Below are positions 47,812 to 56,682 of a DNA stretch of 64,000 bases, piece after piece. The notes under the pieces were generated by a model. That model saw nothing but the letters and a program-made list of their open reading frames with translations. It searched no databases and was not told the origin of the DNA. This stretch comes from Prevotella communis (GTDB lineage: Bacteria; Bacteroidota; Bacteroidia; Bacteroidales; Bacteroidaceae), in contig NZ_CP091792.1 in the NCBI RefSeq assembly GCF_022024115.1, positions 2,728,001-2,792,000 of the forward strand, written 5' to 3'. The translations under genes were made by a program, and so were the position numbers. Within the stretch, counting starts at the first letter, position 1, and every line of letters begins with the position of its first letter.

Positions 47812-48171
47812 TCACTCCTCTTCCACCATCCGGATCAGTTCCTTCAGCTCGTCGACGCTCACCTCGTGATGCTTCACCAGACGAGAGATGAAATCCATAT
47901 AGGACCCGTCAAAGAAGCGCGTGATGCTCTCCTTGTTGATATAAGAGACATACTGTTCGCGCGAGACGGCAGCCTGATAGGTATAGAACCGAGGACTCAG
48001 TTCCTGATGCTTGATCATGCCATGCTGCTCCAACCGGCGGATATAGGTGGCAATGGTATTGAAATGCGACGTAGTATCGGGCAGGTGCTGAATGATATCA
48101 CGCGTAGAAAGCGAGCCGTTTTCCCACAGCACCTCCATGATTTGCAGTTCCTTGTCTGTCAACTTCTTCAT
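47812..48171 (-). CDS. BlaI/MecI/CopY-family repressor
   Basis: 119 residues. The winged helix KKLTDKELQIMEVLWENGSL-STRDIIQHLPDTTSHFNTIA-TYIRRLEQHGMIKHQ matches BlaI, with the cleavage/dimer region YTYQAAVSREQYVSYINKES. It represses its own operon and the M56 gene 46 bp downstream. Release normally follows proteolysis triggered by the M56 partner. A TACA-TTT-TGTA dyad lies in its promoter. Confidence 0.92.
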   Translation of the reverse strand: MKKLTDKELQIMEVLWENGSLSTRDIIQHLPDTTSHFNTIATYIRRLEQHGMIKHQELSPRFYTYQAAVSREQYVSYINKESITRFFDGSYMDFISRLVKHHEVSVDELKELIRMVEEE

Positions 48172-48194
48172 ATGCGTATTGTTTTAGGACGCTG

Positions 48195-48215
48195 CAAATA
48201 TAACTACATTTTGTA
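48195..48215 (-). promoter_or_regulatory. blaI-type promoter with TACA/TGTA operator
   Basis: TATATTTG-like -7 (48195-48202) next to TACATTTTGTA (48205-48215), the dyad form used by BlaI/MecI repressors. Confidence 0.5.
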
Positions 48216-48280
48216 ATAACCTCCAAATATCTAAATACTTGTTAAGATTTTATTTGTAGTTATTAACGTATTTCCAGACA

Positions 48281-48306
48281 AAAAAAATCCGTGATTTCTC
48301 ACGGAT
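48281..48306 (-). terminator. Terminator of the 48330-48671 gene
   Basis: ATCCGTGA-GAAA-TCACGGAT on the minus strand followed by seven T. Confidence 0.85.
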
Positions 48307-48329
48307 ATATCAAGGGGGAAGACAAGCGG

Positions 48330-48671
48330 CTATCTGCGCGTGGCAATGAGGGGCGGGATATCGCGCCGGATGGTGAGAATCCAGTCGTCACCCTCAGAAC
48401 GATAGTCCACACGGTCGGTATGATTGCCCATGACACGCACCATACGCTCATTGATGGGGCGCCCCTGATGGCGGAGCGTCACCTTCATGCGCTGGGCGGT
48501 GACAAAAGCACTGGCATCATACGGACGGTCCTTCAGCTCGTCCACCACGATACCCACCAGTTGTTCCACAATACGCAACGGCTCACAGTCGTCCTGCGCA
48601 TTGATGATACGACGAACAAATTCCCTGGCGTCCTCGTCCCAATCCAGTCTGTATGTTTTTTCGTTATTCAT
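48330..48671 (-). CDS. Conserved-type hypothetical protein, 113 residues
   Basis: Not recognised. It is a soluble, charged, mixed alpha/beta protein without signal peptide: an N-terminal acidic helix (YRLDWDEDAREFVRRIINAQ), a middle helix (EPLRIVEQLVGIVVDELKDR) and a C-terminal strand-rich part ending IRRDIPPLIATRR. It is a single gene with a clear terminator and its own plausible -7 box (TATCTTTG, 48698-48705), so it is likely a real gene. No neighbour suggests a role. Confidence 0.6.
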   Translation of the reverse strand: MNNEKTYRLDWDEDAREFVRRIINAQDDCEPLRIVEQLVGIVVDELKDRPYDASAFVTAQRMKVTLRHQGRPINERMVRVMGNHTDRVDYRSEGDDWILTIRRDIPPLIATRR

Positions 48672-48796
48672 ATCATGGTGTTATAGAAAAGGGACTTCAA
48701 AGATAGAAAAAAACTCATTATATTTTATCGCTGAAAGGTCAAAAAGTGATAGAATTTTAAATTAATTAACTTAAAGATAAGATTTTCTGTAAAATA

Positions 48797-48828
48797 TTTG
48801 GAAAAACAAAACCAATTTCATATCTTTG
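48797..48828 (+). promoter_or_regulatory. preA promoter
   Basis: TTTG (48797-48800), 20-bp spacer and TATCTTTG (48821-48828), 31 bp before the ATG. Confidence 0.7.
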
Positions 48829-48859
48829 CAGCATGTACAACTAAATCAGATTTAAGCCT

Positions 48860-50326
48860 ATGAAACTACCAACCAACAGAAAAGTGAATATCTATGAAGA
48901 AGCCAACCGCTGTCTGCTGTGCCAGGATGCACCCTGCACCAAGGCCTGTAAGACGGGCGACCCCGCACGTGCCATCCGCGCCATACGTTTTGATAACCAC
49001 AAGCCGGCCCTGCTCTGGGTAAAGGATTGCAGCGACGAAGACCTGGAACGTGCCGAGGAGGCCTGTATCCACTACAACTGGCCTATCCGCATCAAGGAGA
49101 TAATCAGGGCCATCAATCCTGACGACGTGGACAACAGCCACTATCCGTCGCTCGCCATCAGCTTCTGTGGCATCAAGTGCGAGAACCCGTTTTTCCTGGC
49201 CTCATCGGCCGTATGCACCAACTACGAGATGGTGGCCAGTGCCTTCAGGGCCGGATGGGCAGGCGTGTTCTACAAGACCATCTGCATGCAGGAGATCAAA
49301 GAGGTGTCGCCACGGTTTGACGCGATGCACACCAACGCCACCCACGGCGATTTCTACGGCTTCCGCAATATGGAGCAGTTGAGCGAGAACCCCGTGGAGA
49401 TGGACTTCGACATCCTGCGCCGACTGAAGCACGACTTCCCCACAAAGGTGGTGGTGGCCAGCATCATGGGACAGACGGAGCAGCAGTGGCAGACCCTGTC
49501 CAGGATGGCCGAGGAGGCCGGATGCGATGCCGTGGAACTGAACTTCTCGTGTCCGCAGATGAAGCACAAGGGCATGGGCAGCGACGTAGGTCAGAGTGCC
49601 GAACTGGTGAACACGTATACGGCCTGCGTGAAGCGGAGTGTGAAGATACCCGTGATTCCGAAGATGACGCCCAACATCACCCATATCGAGGAACCGGCGA
49701 TGGCGTGCATCGAGGCGGGTGCCGATGCCATATCGGCTATCAACACCATCAAGTCGGTGACGATGGACGTGGATGCCGAGGTGGCAGGACAGCGCACCAT
49801 ATCGGGCTACTCAGGACGTGCCGTGCGTCCCATCGCCCTGCGCCATATTCTGGAACTGGCCCAGATGCCCAGGAAGACACAGTTGAGCGGCATTGGCGGC
49901 ATCGAGACATGGAGAGACGCCCTGGAGTTTATCCAGTTGGGCTGCCACAACGTGCAGGTATGTACGGCCGTGATGCAGTATGGCTACCGCATCATCGACG
50001 ACCTGACGCTGGGCATGCAGCGCTATCTGGCCAAGCGGGGCCTGACATCACTCGACGCCCTGGTGGGCGAGTCGCTGCCACTGTTTATGAAGCCCGACAC
50101 CCTGAACCGCGACACCATCATCTATCCGAAGTTCAACAAGGACCTGTGCGTAGGCTGCGGGCGCTGCGAGATATCATGCAACGACGGCGGACACCAGGCT
50201 ATCACGTTTGACCACGAGACGCGCCAGCCACGACTCAACGGTGCGAAATGCGTGGGTTGCCACCTCTGCCGACTAGTTTGTCCGGCGGGGGCCATCGGAC
50301 TGACGAAACGCGTGCCGAAGAAATAA
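48860..50326 (+). CDS. preA: NAD-dependent dihydropyrimidine dehydrogenase subunit PreA, with N-terminal Cys-motif extension
   Basis: 488 residues against about 410 for E. coli PreA. The first 80 residues carry NRCLLCQDAPCTKACKTGDP, a Cys pattern normally in the partner PreT/GltD-like subunit. The FMN TIM barrel follows (LAISFCGIKCENPFFLASSA, AGVFYKTICMQ, VELNFSCPQMKHKGMGSDVG with the catalytic Cys, GYSGRAVRPIALRHI). The C-terminus holds two 4Fe-4S motifs (CVGCGRCEISC and CVGCHLCRLVCPAGA). It reduces uracil or thymine as the first step of pyrimidine degradation. No preT gene is adjacent, so the electron partner is unclear. Confidence 0.92.
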   Translation: MKLPTNRKVNIYEEANRCLLCQDAPCTKACKTGDPARAIRAIRFDNHKPALLWVKDCSDEDLERAEEACIHYNWPIRIKEIIRAINPDDVDNSHYPSLAISFCGIKCENPFFLASSAVCTNYEMVASAFRAGWAGVFYKTICMQEIKEVSPRFDAMHTNATHGDFYGFRNMEQLSENPVEMDFDILRRLKHDFPTKVVVASIMGQTEQQWQTLSRMAEEAGCDAVELNFSCPQMKHKGMGSDVGQSAELVNTYTACVKRSVKIPVIPKMTPNITHIEEPAMACIEAGADAISAINTIKSVTMDVDAEVAGQRTISGYSGRAVRPIALRHILELAQMPRKTQLSGIGGIETWRDALEFIQLGCHNVQVCTAVMQYGYRIIDDLTLGMQRYLAKRGLTSLDALVGESLPLFMKPDTLNRDTIIYPKFNKDLCVGCGRCEISCNDGGHQAITFDHETRQPRLNGAKCVGCHLCRLVCPAGAIGLTKRVPKK

Positions 50327-50425
50327 GGCAAATCAGCGTCTTCAACGCATAAAAACGGAGAAAGATAACACGTAAATGAAATAAAATTGCTAACTTTGCA
50401 AGAAATTTACAAAGTTAGCAATTTT

Positions 50426-50728
50426 ATGTATTTTACAGGCATAACCATCGCCGTGATGACATTCCTCACCATCGGCATCTGGCATCCCATCGTGATCAAG
50501 ACAGAATACTACTGGGGCACCCGTCCCTGGGTTCTCTACCTGATAGTAGGCATATGCTGCTGTGCAGGCGCCCTGTTCACGGACAACGTCTATCTGTCGT
50601 CATTCCTTGGCGTCTTCGGCGCCTCGTCCCTCTGGGCTATCGGCGAACTCTTTGAGCAGAAGAAGCGCGTAGAGAGGGGATGGTTTCCCATGAATCCAAA
50701 GAGAAAGAGTGACTACAGGCAAGCCTGA
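50426..50728 (+). CDS. DUF4491 family membrane protein
   Basis: 100 residues from ATG 50426; the frame opens at 50387, but the -7 box TAACTTTG (50391-50398) lies inside that extension. Three membrane helices (about 1-19, 32-50, 56-74) end in a basic cytosolic tail (EQKKRVERGWFPMNPKRKSD). The HPIVIKTEYYWG turn and GASSLWAIGELFEQKKRVE motif match DUF4491, whose function is unknown. The terminator overlaps its last codons. Confidence 0.85.
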   Translation: MYFTGITIAVMTFLTIGIWHPIVIKTEYYWGTRPWVLYLIVGICCCAGALFTDNVYLSSFLGVFGASSLWAIGELFEQKKRVERGWFPMNPKRKSDYRQA

Positions 50729-50739
50729 GTCACTCTTTT
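50704..50739. terminator. Bidirectional terminator between DUF4491 and GH29 genes
   Basis: AAAGAGTGACT / AGTCACTCTTT stem with an inner GGC/GCC pair; it includes the DUF4491 stop codon. Confidence 0.8.
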
Positions 50740-50745
50740 ACAGTT

Positions 50746-52362
50746 TTACTTGTTAATCCTCAACACCGGCGCAATCTTGTTGCAAGGCTTGGGTAGTTGT
50801 ACCTCAAGGCCTGCAGCCGTCTGGCGCGCCTTCAGCTTACCATAGCCCAGCAGATAGACACTGCTGATGGATTTCTTGAAATGGGGTCCCTTCTTAGCCA
50901 GCGACTTGATAAGCAGTTTGCCATCCTCAGGCCAGCCCATCGCTGTGACGTAAAGATATTTCCGTGTCTGGTTGAAGCGAATGTCGCGATAGTCCATCCC
51001 GTTATACTGCGCCTCGTTGAAGCCCTGGTCGCTGATCTTGATGTCCTTCTCGGCCACAGGACCCTCACCAAACTTCACCCACGGACGGGTACCGAAGATG
51101 CTCTCGCCGTTCTGCGTCATCCAGGGTTCCAACTCATCCAGGAAGGCAGCCGCCTTCTCATCATAGGTGCCATCGCCACGCAGGGGGATATTCAGCAGCA
51201 GGTTACCATTCTTTGATACGATATCCACGAGTTGCTTTACAATATTCGTCGCTGTGCGATAGCCGCGACGATAGGTACGTGTGTTGTAATGCCAGTCGCC
51301 AATACAGTTGCACGTCTGCCAAGGCTGCTCAATCATCTGATTGGGAGCGCCACGCTCCACATCCCACGTCAGCGCTTTCTTTTGGTCCTCGTTTAGAATC
51401 TTGCCAAAGACCACGCCGCGCGGATTCTTGTTATAGAGGTGGGCTGCAATCTTCAGGCCACAGTCGCTCAGGGGATAGAACGGCAGCACGGTGACATCGA
51501 AATAGATGAGGTCAGGCTGATAGCAGTTGATGGCATCGAGGGTACGGTCATAGAAGTTGGTGACAAACTCCTGTGACGGCGGACAGGCACCGTGGCTCCA
51601 ATCCCATTGGGAGTGGACACGTCGGTTGTCCCACGAGCCTTGACTCATGGGGTGTTGCTGCTGATAGAGCATCTGGGGGTCCAGTCCTTCCCACCATTTG
51701 CCCTTGCCGTCGGCCTTTGTCAGGTTACCGTCGTACCACACACCCGCCTTGTCGCCTTCAAGGTCATAGCGCCTTGAGGGCTCGAACCAGGTCCACGCAT
51801 GGTCGGCATGGAACGAGATACCCAAGGGTAGTCCCTGCTTCTTGGCAGCCTTGGCCCATTCGTCCAGGATATCACGCTTAGGACCGATATTCTTAGAGTT
51901 CCAGGGCTGATATTTGGAATCCCACAGGTCGTAATTGTCGTGATGATTGCCCAGCACAAAGAAATACTGGGCGCCACAGCGCTTATAGCGCGCCACGAGA
52001 CTGTCTGGATTCCAGCGCTCGGCCTTGAATAGGGGGAGCACATCCTTATAGCCAAACTCAGAGGGGTGGCCATAATGCTCACGGTGGTATTTGTACTGGT
52101 CGCCGCCCTCCAAATAGAGACCGCGGGCCATCCAGTCGCCGCTACCCTCTACACACTGGGCACCCCAATGGGCCCAGATGCCGAACTTCGCATCACGGAA
52201 CCACTCTGGTGTCTGGTGCTGCTCGAGCGACTGCCACGTAGGTTCAAACTGTCCCGTCTGCATCTGTTCGTGCACTTCGCTGACGGGAATCCGGTAAGTT
52301 TCCTGAGCCGTCATCGTCATCGCGCAACAGCCCAAGAGCATTGTTACTGAAAAAATCTTCAT
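50746..52362 (-). CDS. Alpha-L-fucosidase, glycoside hydrolase family 29
   Basis: 538 residues with signal peptide (MKIFSVTMLLGCCAMTMTAQ). GH29 landmarks are PEWFRDAKFGIWAHWGAQCV, the HxDN-like FFVLGNHHDNYDLWDSKYQP, GISFHADHAWTWFEP and the nucleophile Asp in PDLIYFDVTVLPFYPL. A C-terminal beta domain ends with LLGYGKLKARQTAAGLEVQL. It releases L-fucose from mucin or plant glycans in the periplasm. The adjacent fucose-type permease takes up the product; the stop-to-start gap is 6 bp and fucP is transcribed first. Confidence 0.92.
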   Translation of the reverse strand: MKIFSVTMLLGCCAMTMTAQETYRIPVSEVHEQMQTGQFEPTWQSLEQHQTPEWFRDAKFGIWAHWGAQCVEGSGDWMARGLYLEGGDQYKYHREHYGHPSEFGYKDVLPLFKAERWNPDSLVARYKRCGAQYFFVLGNHHDNYDLWDSKYQPWNSKNIGPKRDILDEWAKAAKKQGLPLGISFHADHAWTWFEPSRRYDLEGDKAGVWYDGNLTKADGKGKWWEGLDPQMLYQQQHPMSQGSWDNRRVHSQWDWSHGACPPSQEFVTNFYDRTLDAINCYQPDLIYFDVTVLPFYPLSDCGLKIAAHLYNKNPRGVVFGKILNEDQKKALTWDVERGAPNQMIEQPWQTCNCIGDWHYNTRTYRRGYRTATNIVKQLVDIVSKNGNLLLNIPLRGDGTYDEKAAAFLDELEPWMTQNGESIFGTRPWVKFGEGPVAEKDIKISDQGFNEAQYNGMDYRDIRFNQTRKYLYVTAMGWPEDGKLLIKSLAKKGPHFKKSISSVYLLGYGKLKARQTAAGLEVQLPKPCNKIAPVLRINK

Positions 52363-52368
52363 TCTATA

Positions 52369-53613
52369 TTATTCTGTTGGATTTAGTTTCCGATACATCA
52401 TTCCATAGACGGCACATGCCACGAAGCAGACAAGGGGCACGATGTAGGCTATCTGGTAGACCTGTGCGTTATGGTGCATGATAAATGCCGTGAACTGAGG
52501 TACGCAGGCATTGCCCACGATAGCCATCACCAGGAAGGCAGAACCCGACTTGGTCTGCTCGCCCAGTCCGTCGATGGCCAGGGAGAACTGCGTAGGATAG
52601 ATGATGGACATAAAGAAGGACACGGCCAGCATCGCATAGAGACCCACATAGCCGCCAAACACCATGATGACCACGCAGAGCACCACATTGGCCAGGGCAT
52701 AGACGGTCAGCATATGCTCGGGCTTGAAGCGTCCCATCAGCAGGGTGCCTATCCATCGGCCTACGAGGAAGGCCAGCATATAGAGGCCAAAGAAGGTGGT
52801 GGCTGTATCCTCGTCGATGCCGGCATACGTACAGCAATAGACCAGGAAAAGACTGTTGACCGCCGTCTGACCGCCATTATAGAAGAACTGGGCTATGACG
52901 CCCCAGCACAGATGCGGTTTCCTCAGGGCAGAGAAATCGATGAGCTTGCCCTTGGCTTCCTGTTCTTCATCGCCAACCTTGGGCAACTTCACCCACACCA
53001 GGATCAGGGCCACGAGAATCAGGGCCGATGCCAGCAGGAGGTAAGGCAGTTTCATGGAGTCGGTCTCCGTCTGGATATAGGCGTCCCATCCGCCCAGATA
53101 ATCGGCAGGCAGGGTGTCGCGCGTAAAGTCGTTGCCACTGAGCACCAGTTTGCTGAGGAACATGGCCGAGATGAAAGCGCCCAGTCCGTTGAACGACTGC
53201 GCCAGATTCAGTCTGCGGGGTGCCGTATGGGCATCACCCAGCACGGTGACATAGGGATTGGCTGCCGTCTCGAGGAAACACATACCCGTGGCAATGATAA
53301 AGAAGATGCACAGATAGACGCCGTAGCTCTTTACCATGGCTGCAGGGAAGAACAGCAGACCACCCATGGCGGCGATGAGCAGACCCGTGATGATACCCAC
53401 CCTGTAGCTATACCGGCGCATGAACATGGCGATAGGGATAGGACAAACAAAATAGGCCAGCCAGTAGGCACTCTCGGTAAACGAGGCCTCAAAGGTGTTG
53501 AGTTCGCATGTCTTCATCAACTGACGAATCATCGTAGGAAGCAGGTTACTGCTGATTGCCCATAAAAAGAACAGGCAGAAAATCAGGCCCAGGGCCACTT
53601 TGTTATGTTTCAT
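52369..53613 (-). CDS. fucP: L-fucose:H+ symporter-type MFS permease (FucP-like)
   Basis: 414 residues with 12 helices. FucP-family signs are LIFCLFFLWAISSNLLPTMI in helix 1, SAYWLAYFVCPIPIAMFMRR, MCFLETAANPYVTVLGD (the ETxxNPYV motif), RRLNLAQSFNGLGAFISAMF and, in the C-half, FYNGGQTAVNSLFLVYC. In place of the common FxxG..Q near helix 1 it has SNLLP. It imports fucose or a related sugar released by the GH29 enzyme encoded 6 bp downstream. The promoter has TACCTTTG at 53652-53659. Confidence 0.85.
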   Translation of the reverse strand: MKHNKVALGLIFCLFFLWAISSNLLPTMIRQLMKTCELNTFEASFTESAYWLAYFVCPIPIAMFMRRYSYRVGIITGLLIAAMGGLLFFPAAMVKSYGVYLCIFFIIATGMCFLETAANPYVTVLGDAHTAPRRLNLAQSFNGLGAFISAMFLSKLVLSGNDFTRDTLPADYLGGWDAYIQTETDSMKLPYLLLASALILVALILVWVKLPKVGDEEQEAKGKLIDFSALRKPHLCWGVIAQFFYNGGQTAVNSLFLVYCCTYAGIDEDTATTFFGLYMLAFLVGRWIGTLLMGRFKPEHMLTVYALANVVLCVVIMVFGGYVGLYAMLAVSFFMSIIYPTQFSLAIDGLGEQTKSGSAFLVMAIVGNACVPQFTAFIMHHNAQVYQIAYIVPLVCFVACAVYGMMYRKLNPTE

Positions 53614-53712
53614 TCTATCTCAAGCTTTAGGTTTATGAAATTTTGTGGGCACAAAGGTAATAAAAATCTGCCAAAACGAATAAGACAAAAAGAACTTTTT
53701 ATAGCACAAAAT

Positions 53713-53750
53713 GAAAAACGCCCCTCAATGCGGGATGCATCAAGGAGCGT
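53713..53750 (-). terminator. Terminator of the TonB receptor gene at 53776-56106
   Basis: Minus-strand stem ACGCTCCTTGATGC / GCATTGAGGGGCGT followed by TTTTT. Confidence 0.7.
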
Positions 53751-53775
53751 GTCGGAAAGGAAACGTGAACCTTCT

Positions 53776-56106
53776 TTAGAAATGCATACGCAAATCTACG
53801 CCAGCATGCAGGGGATTGCCCTGATGGGCAAAGCTCTGATTGGTCATCTGGCTGTTCACGAGGAATGTATGATAGTTTGTGTTGGTCAGGTTGCGGCCCC
53901 AGAAATCCACCTCTACCTGGTTCAGACGGAACATCAGGTGGGCGCCCAGTGTGGCATAGAACTTCTGGTACATGTCATTATTGGCCTCCCAGTAGGTCTT
54001 ACCCTGTCCCTTGACATTGAAGCCCAGGGTGATGCTGCTCAGGATATCATCCTCTACATCGAAACGGTAGTCGCCGTTCACGCTGAACTGATGCAGAGGG
54101 ATGAAAGGCACGTACATGTCCTTGTAGCTGATGAGGTTGTGCGCATTGTCATAGTCGTCATACTCCTTGAACTTGGCATGGGTGAAGCTGTAGGTGGCAC
54201 CCCACATCAGGTGGTTGTCGAAAGCCTGTCCGCGAAGGGCCGTCTCCACACCGCAGCTATAGCTCTTGCCGGCATTGTCGATGATACGACCGAAGCCATA
54301 GTCGGCACTCATACGTGAGATTTGCTGGTTGCGGATCTGGGTATAGAAGAGTGCCACGTCGGCCTTCACCTTATGGTCAAAGAGATTCAGGTGAGCGCCA
54401 GCCTCGTAGTTCCAGGTGGTCTCTGCATCATAGCTGATCTGCTGGTCCTTCTGAGCCTGGTCGTCGGCCGTATGCTGCACCTTGCCGTCGCGGGGGAAGT
54501 TGGCACCCAGCGAGCGCATCTCCATCTGGAAGATATCGCTGAAGCCCTGGAAGTTATAGCCACCTGCCAGATAGCCCTTGCTCACCACGGCATAGACATT
54601 GGAACCATCCTCGCAGAGGCGGCAGGTCAGGCCGAACTTAGGCAGGAGCTGGTTGGAGGTCTTCTTCAGGGACGACTCGAACGTTGACTCGTATGGGATA
54701 TTCATCACCATAGGTGCCGGACGACCGGGAATCGTCATGGTCATGGTGATATCAGCCAGGGCGCTGGTCAGGTAATCGTTCTTGATCTGATGATGCTCAA
54801 AGCGCAGGCCCAGGGTAGCCATCAGACGGTCAGAGAGATGCAGGTTGGACTCATGGAACACGGCTGCATTCATCTGAGGGGTACGGAAATCGCCAGGCAC
54901 GCGGAAATTATCGAAGGTCATCTGATGCGTAGCGGGCAGTACGCGCTGCATCATGGCGTTGAGCATGTCGGTCATGCCCTGGCCAAAGCCTACAGGGGCA
55001 TCGATATGGAGCCACTGGTAACTGCCGAAGACACCCGTGGCGTGCTGCCAGCGACTGGCGTTCTTTGAACGGAACACGATCTCCTCGGTCACGGCATTCA
55101 TCTTCTGTGTCTGCTGCAGGCTCAGATAGTCCGTTGGCACATAGTCCTGGTCCATCTTCATGCGGTCCCAGAGGTACTGGTGACTGGTTGTTGACGTCAG
55201 CAGATAGCCGTTGAGGTCGTAGGAAACGGTCAGTCCTGTATTCACCATCTGACGACGATAGGTATTCATGAAAGTGGTAGAGGGGTCGGCCGTCTCGTCC
55301 TTGTCAGCATCATAGGCACCATAGGGAAAACCGTTCTGGATGGTGAACTGATAGTCGCTGGTCAGGTCGAAAGTGAGTCTTGAACTGGGTTTCCACATCA
55401 GGCGCACCTTGGCTCCAGCCTCATCAATCTTGTCGTTGCTCTCGTTCAGATTGGTGTTGTGGAAGAAACCGTCCTCACTATTATAGAAGCCTGCCACCAT
55501 AAAGGCGAACTTATCGCAGGGACGGTGATAGTGAGCCACCTCGGCCTTGCGGCCCTGTCCGAGGCCCATACCCAGACCCAGGTTCACGTCCGTGCCCTGA
55601 TAGTTCATGGGGTTCTTGGAATAGATACGTACGATGCCGCCCTCGCTATTGCCACCATAGAGGGTGCCCTGAGGACCACGCAGCACGTCAACTCGGTCGA
55701 GCTGGTAGAAATGGGTATTGAAGGCCGACTTCGACATCAGGGGGATATGGTCGTAATAGATACCTACGGCCGAGTTGTTCAGACGTGAGCCGATACCTCT
55801 TATATACATAGAGGAGGTCAGGCGACTGCCATACTGGGGCATGACGAACGAAGGGACATAGTCAGACAACTGGCCCAGGCTCTTCACCTGGAGCGTCTGC
55901 ATGTCCTGCATGCCGAAGGCACTGCTGCTCATGGGCTGCTGACGAAGGAACAGGCCCTCCTTGGGCTGGGCCACTACAACCACCTCGTCGAGGTCGATCA
56001 CACGACTGGTATCGTTGACACTCTCAAAAGAAGCCTCCTTCACATTATCAGCAACCACCATGGTGGCCGACAACAGACAGAGGCTTGTTATAACAATCTT
56101 TTTCAT
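53776..56106 (-). CDS. TonB-dependent receptor
   Basis: 776 residues from ATG 56104-56106; the frame extends upstream through the promoter. Signal peptide MKKIVITSLCLLSATMVVAD, TonB-box-like DLDEVVVVAQPKEG, a plug (SLGQLSDYVPSFVMPQYGSR, VDVLRGPQGTLYGGNSEGGI) and a barrel ending NPLHAGVDLRMHF. The plug motif LRGPQGTLYG resembles FecA/PupB-type siderophore or vitamin receptors rather than the SusC type. It is monocistronic between terminators; the promoter has a perfect inverted repeat. Confidence 0.9.
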   Translation of the reverse strand: MKKIVITSLCLLSATMVVADNVKEASFESVNDTSRVIDLDEVVVVAQPKEGLFLRQQPMSSSAFGMQDMQTLQVKSLGQLSDYVPSFVMPQYGSRLTSSMYIRGIGSRLNNSAVGIYYDHIPLMSKSAFNTHFYQLDRVDVLRGPQGTLYGGNSEGGIVRIYSKNPMNYQGTDVNLGLGMGLGQGRKAEVAHYHRPCDKFAFMVAGFYNSEDGFFHNTNLNESNDKIDEAGAKVRLMWKPSSRLTFDLTSDYQFTIQNGFPYGAYDADKDETADPSTTFMNTYRRQMVNTGLTVSYDLNGYLLTSTTSHQYLWDRMKMDQDYVPTDYLSLQQTQKMNAVTEEIVFRSKNASRWQHATGVFGSYQWLHIDAPVGFGQGMTDMLNAMMQRVLPATHQMTFDNFRVPGDFRTPQMNAAVFHESNLHLSDRLMATLGLRFEHHQIKNDYLTSALADITMTMTIPGRPAPMVMNIPYESTFESSLKKTSNQLLPKFGLTCRLCEDGSNVYAVVSKGYLAGGYNFQGFSDIFQMEMRSLGANFPRDGKVQHTADDQAQKDQQISYDAETTWNYEAGAHLNLFDHKVKADVALFYTQIRNQQISRMSADYGFGRIIDNAGKSYSCGVETALRGQAFDNHLMWGATYSFTHAKFKEYDDYDNAHNLISYKDMYVPFIPLHQFSVNGDYRFDVEDDILSSITLGFNVKGQGKTYWEANNDMYQKFYATLGAHLMFRLNQVEVDFWGRNLTNTNYHTFLVNSQMTNQSFAHQGNPLHAGVDLRMHF

Positions 56107-56132
56107 CCTTAAAAAATATACCATAAAAAACT

Positions 56133-56162
56133 GGATGCAAAGGTACGGCGATCTTTGCATCC
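56133..56162 (-). promoter_or_regulatory. Promoter palindrome of the TonB receptor gene
   Basis: GGATGCAAAG (56133-56142), 10 bp and CTTTGCATCC (56153-56162), a perfect 10-bp inverted repeat that contains the -7 box TACCTTTG (56138-56145, minus strand). A bound protein would block the -7. Confidence 0.65.
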
Positions 56163-56191
56163 ATGCAATCCCTATTTATATGGATTTTTAT

Positions 56192-56548
56192 TTATTTGCC
56201 AATAAACTTTGCAATGGTCTCCAGGCACTTGGCACTACTGATGGGCTTGGTTAGGAACTCATCACAGCCTACCTCAAGCGCCAGCATACGGTCGCTGTCG
56301 AAAGCATTGGCCGTCAGAGCCACCACAGGCAGGTCTGGCATCTTCTCCTTAATCAACTTGGTAGCCTCCAGTCCGTCCATTACGGGCATCTTGATATCCA
56401 TCAACACCATGTCGAAACCACCAGCCAGCGCCATGTCTACAGCCTCACGTCCGTTGACGGCACGCTGGAATTCGTAGTCACGCTTCAGGATGTAGGTCAT
56501 CAAGATGAAGTTACTGTCATTGTCTTCTGCTACTAGGATTTTCTTCAT
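56192..56548 (-). CDS. Single-domain response regulator (receiver)
   Basis: 118 residues from ATG 56546-56548 (the longer start is TTG). It is a complete REC domain: acidic pair KKILVAEDNDSNFILM, phospho-acceptor Asp near 53 in DMVLMDIKMPVMDG, Thr in VVALTANAFDSD and Lys in EFLTKPISSAK. There is no output domain, as in hybrid-kinase relay or diffusible regulators. No histidine kinase is in the window. Confidence 0.93.
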   Translation of the reverse strand: MKKILVAEDNDSNFILMTYILKRDYEFQRAVNGREAVDMALAGGFDMVLMDIKMPVMDGLEATKLIKEKMPDLPVVALTANAFDSDRMLALEVGCDEFLTKPISSAKCLETIAKFIGK

Positions 56549-56606
56549 ACCCAAACATGTTTAGTTAGTTAATTTGTTACAAAAGTAATCATTTTCCCTG
56601 ACATTA

Positions 56607-56638
56607 TTTGCATCTTTCATAACTTTTAACTAATTTTG
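56607..56638 (+). promoter_or_regulatory. GH51 gene promoter
   Basis: TTTG (56607-56610), 20-bp spacer and TAATTTTG (56631-56638), 45 bp before the ATG at 56683. Confidence 0.65.
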
Positions 56639-56682
56639 CACGATAAGAATTGACAATCACCAATTATATTATAACTAACAAC

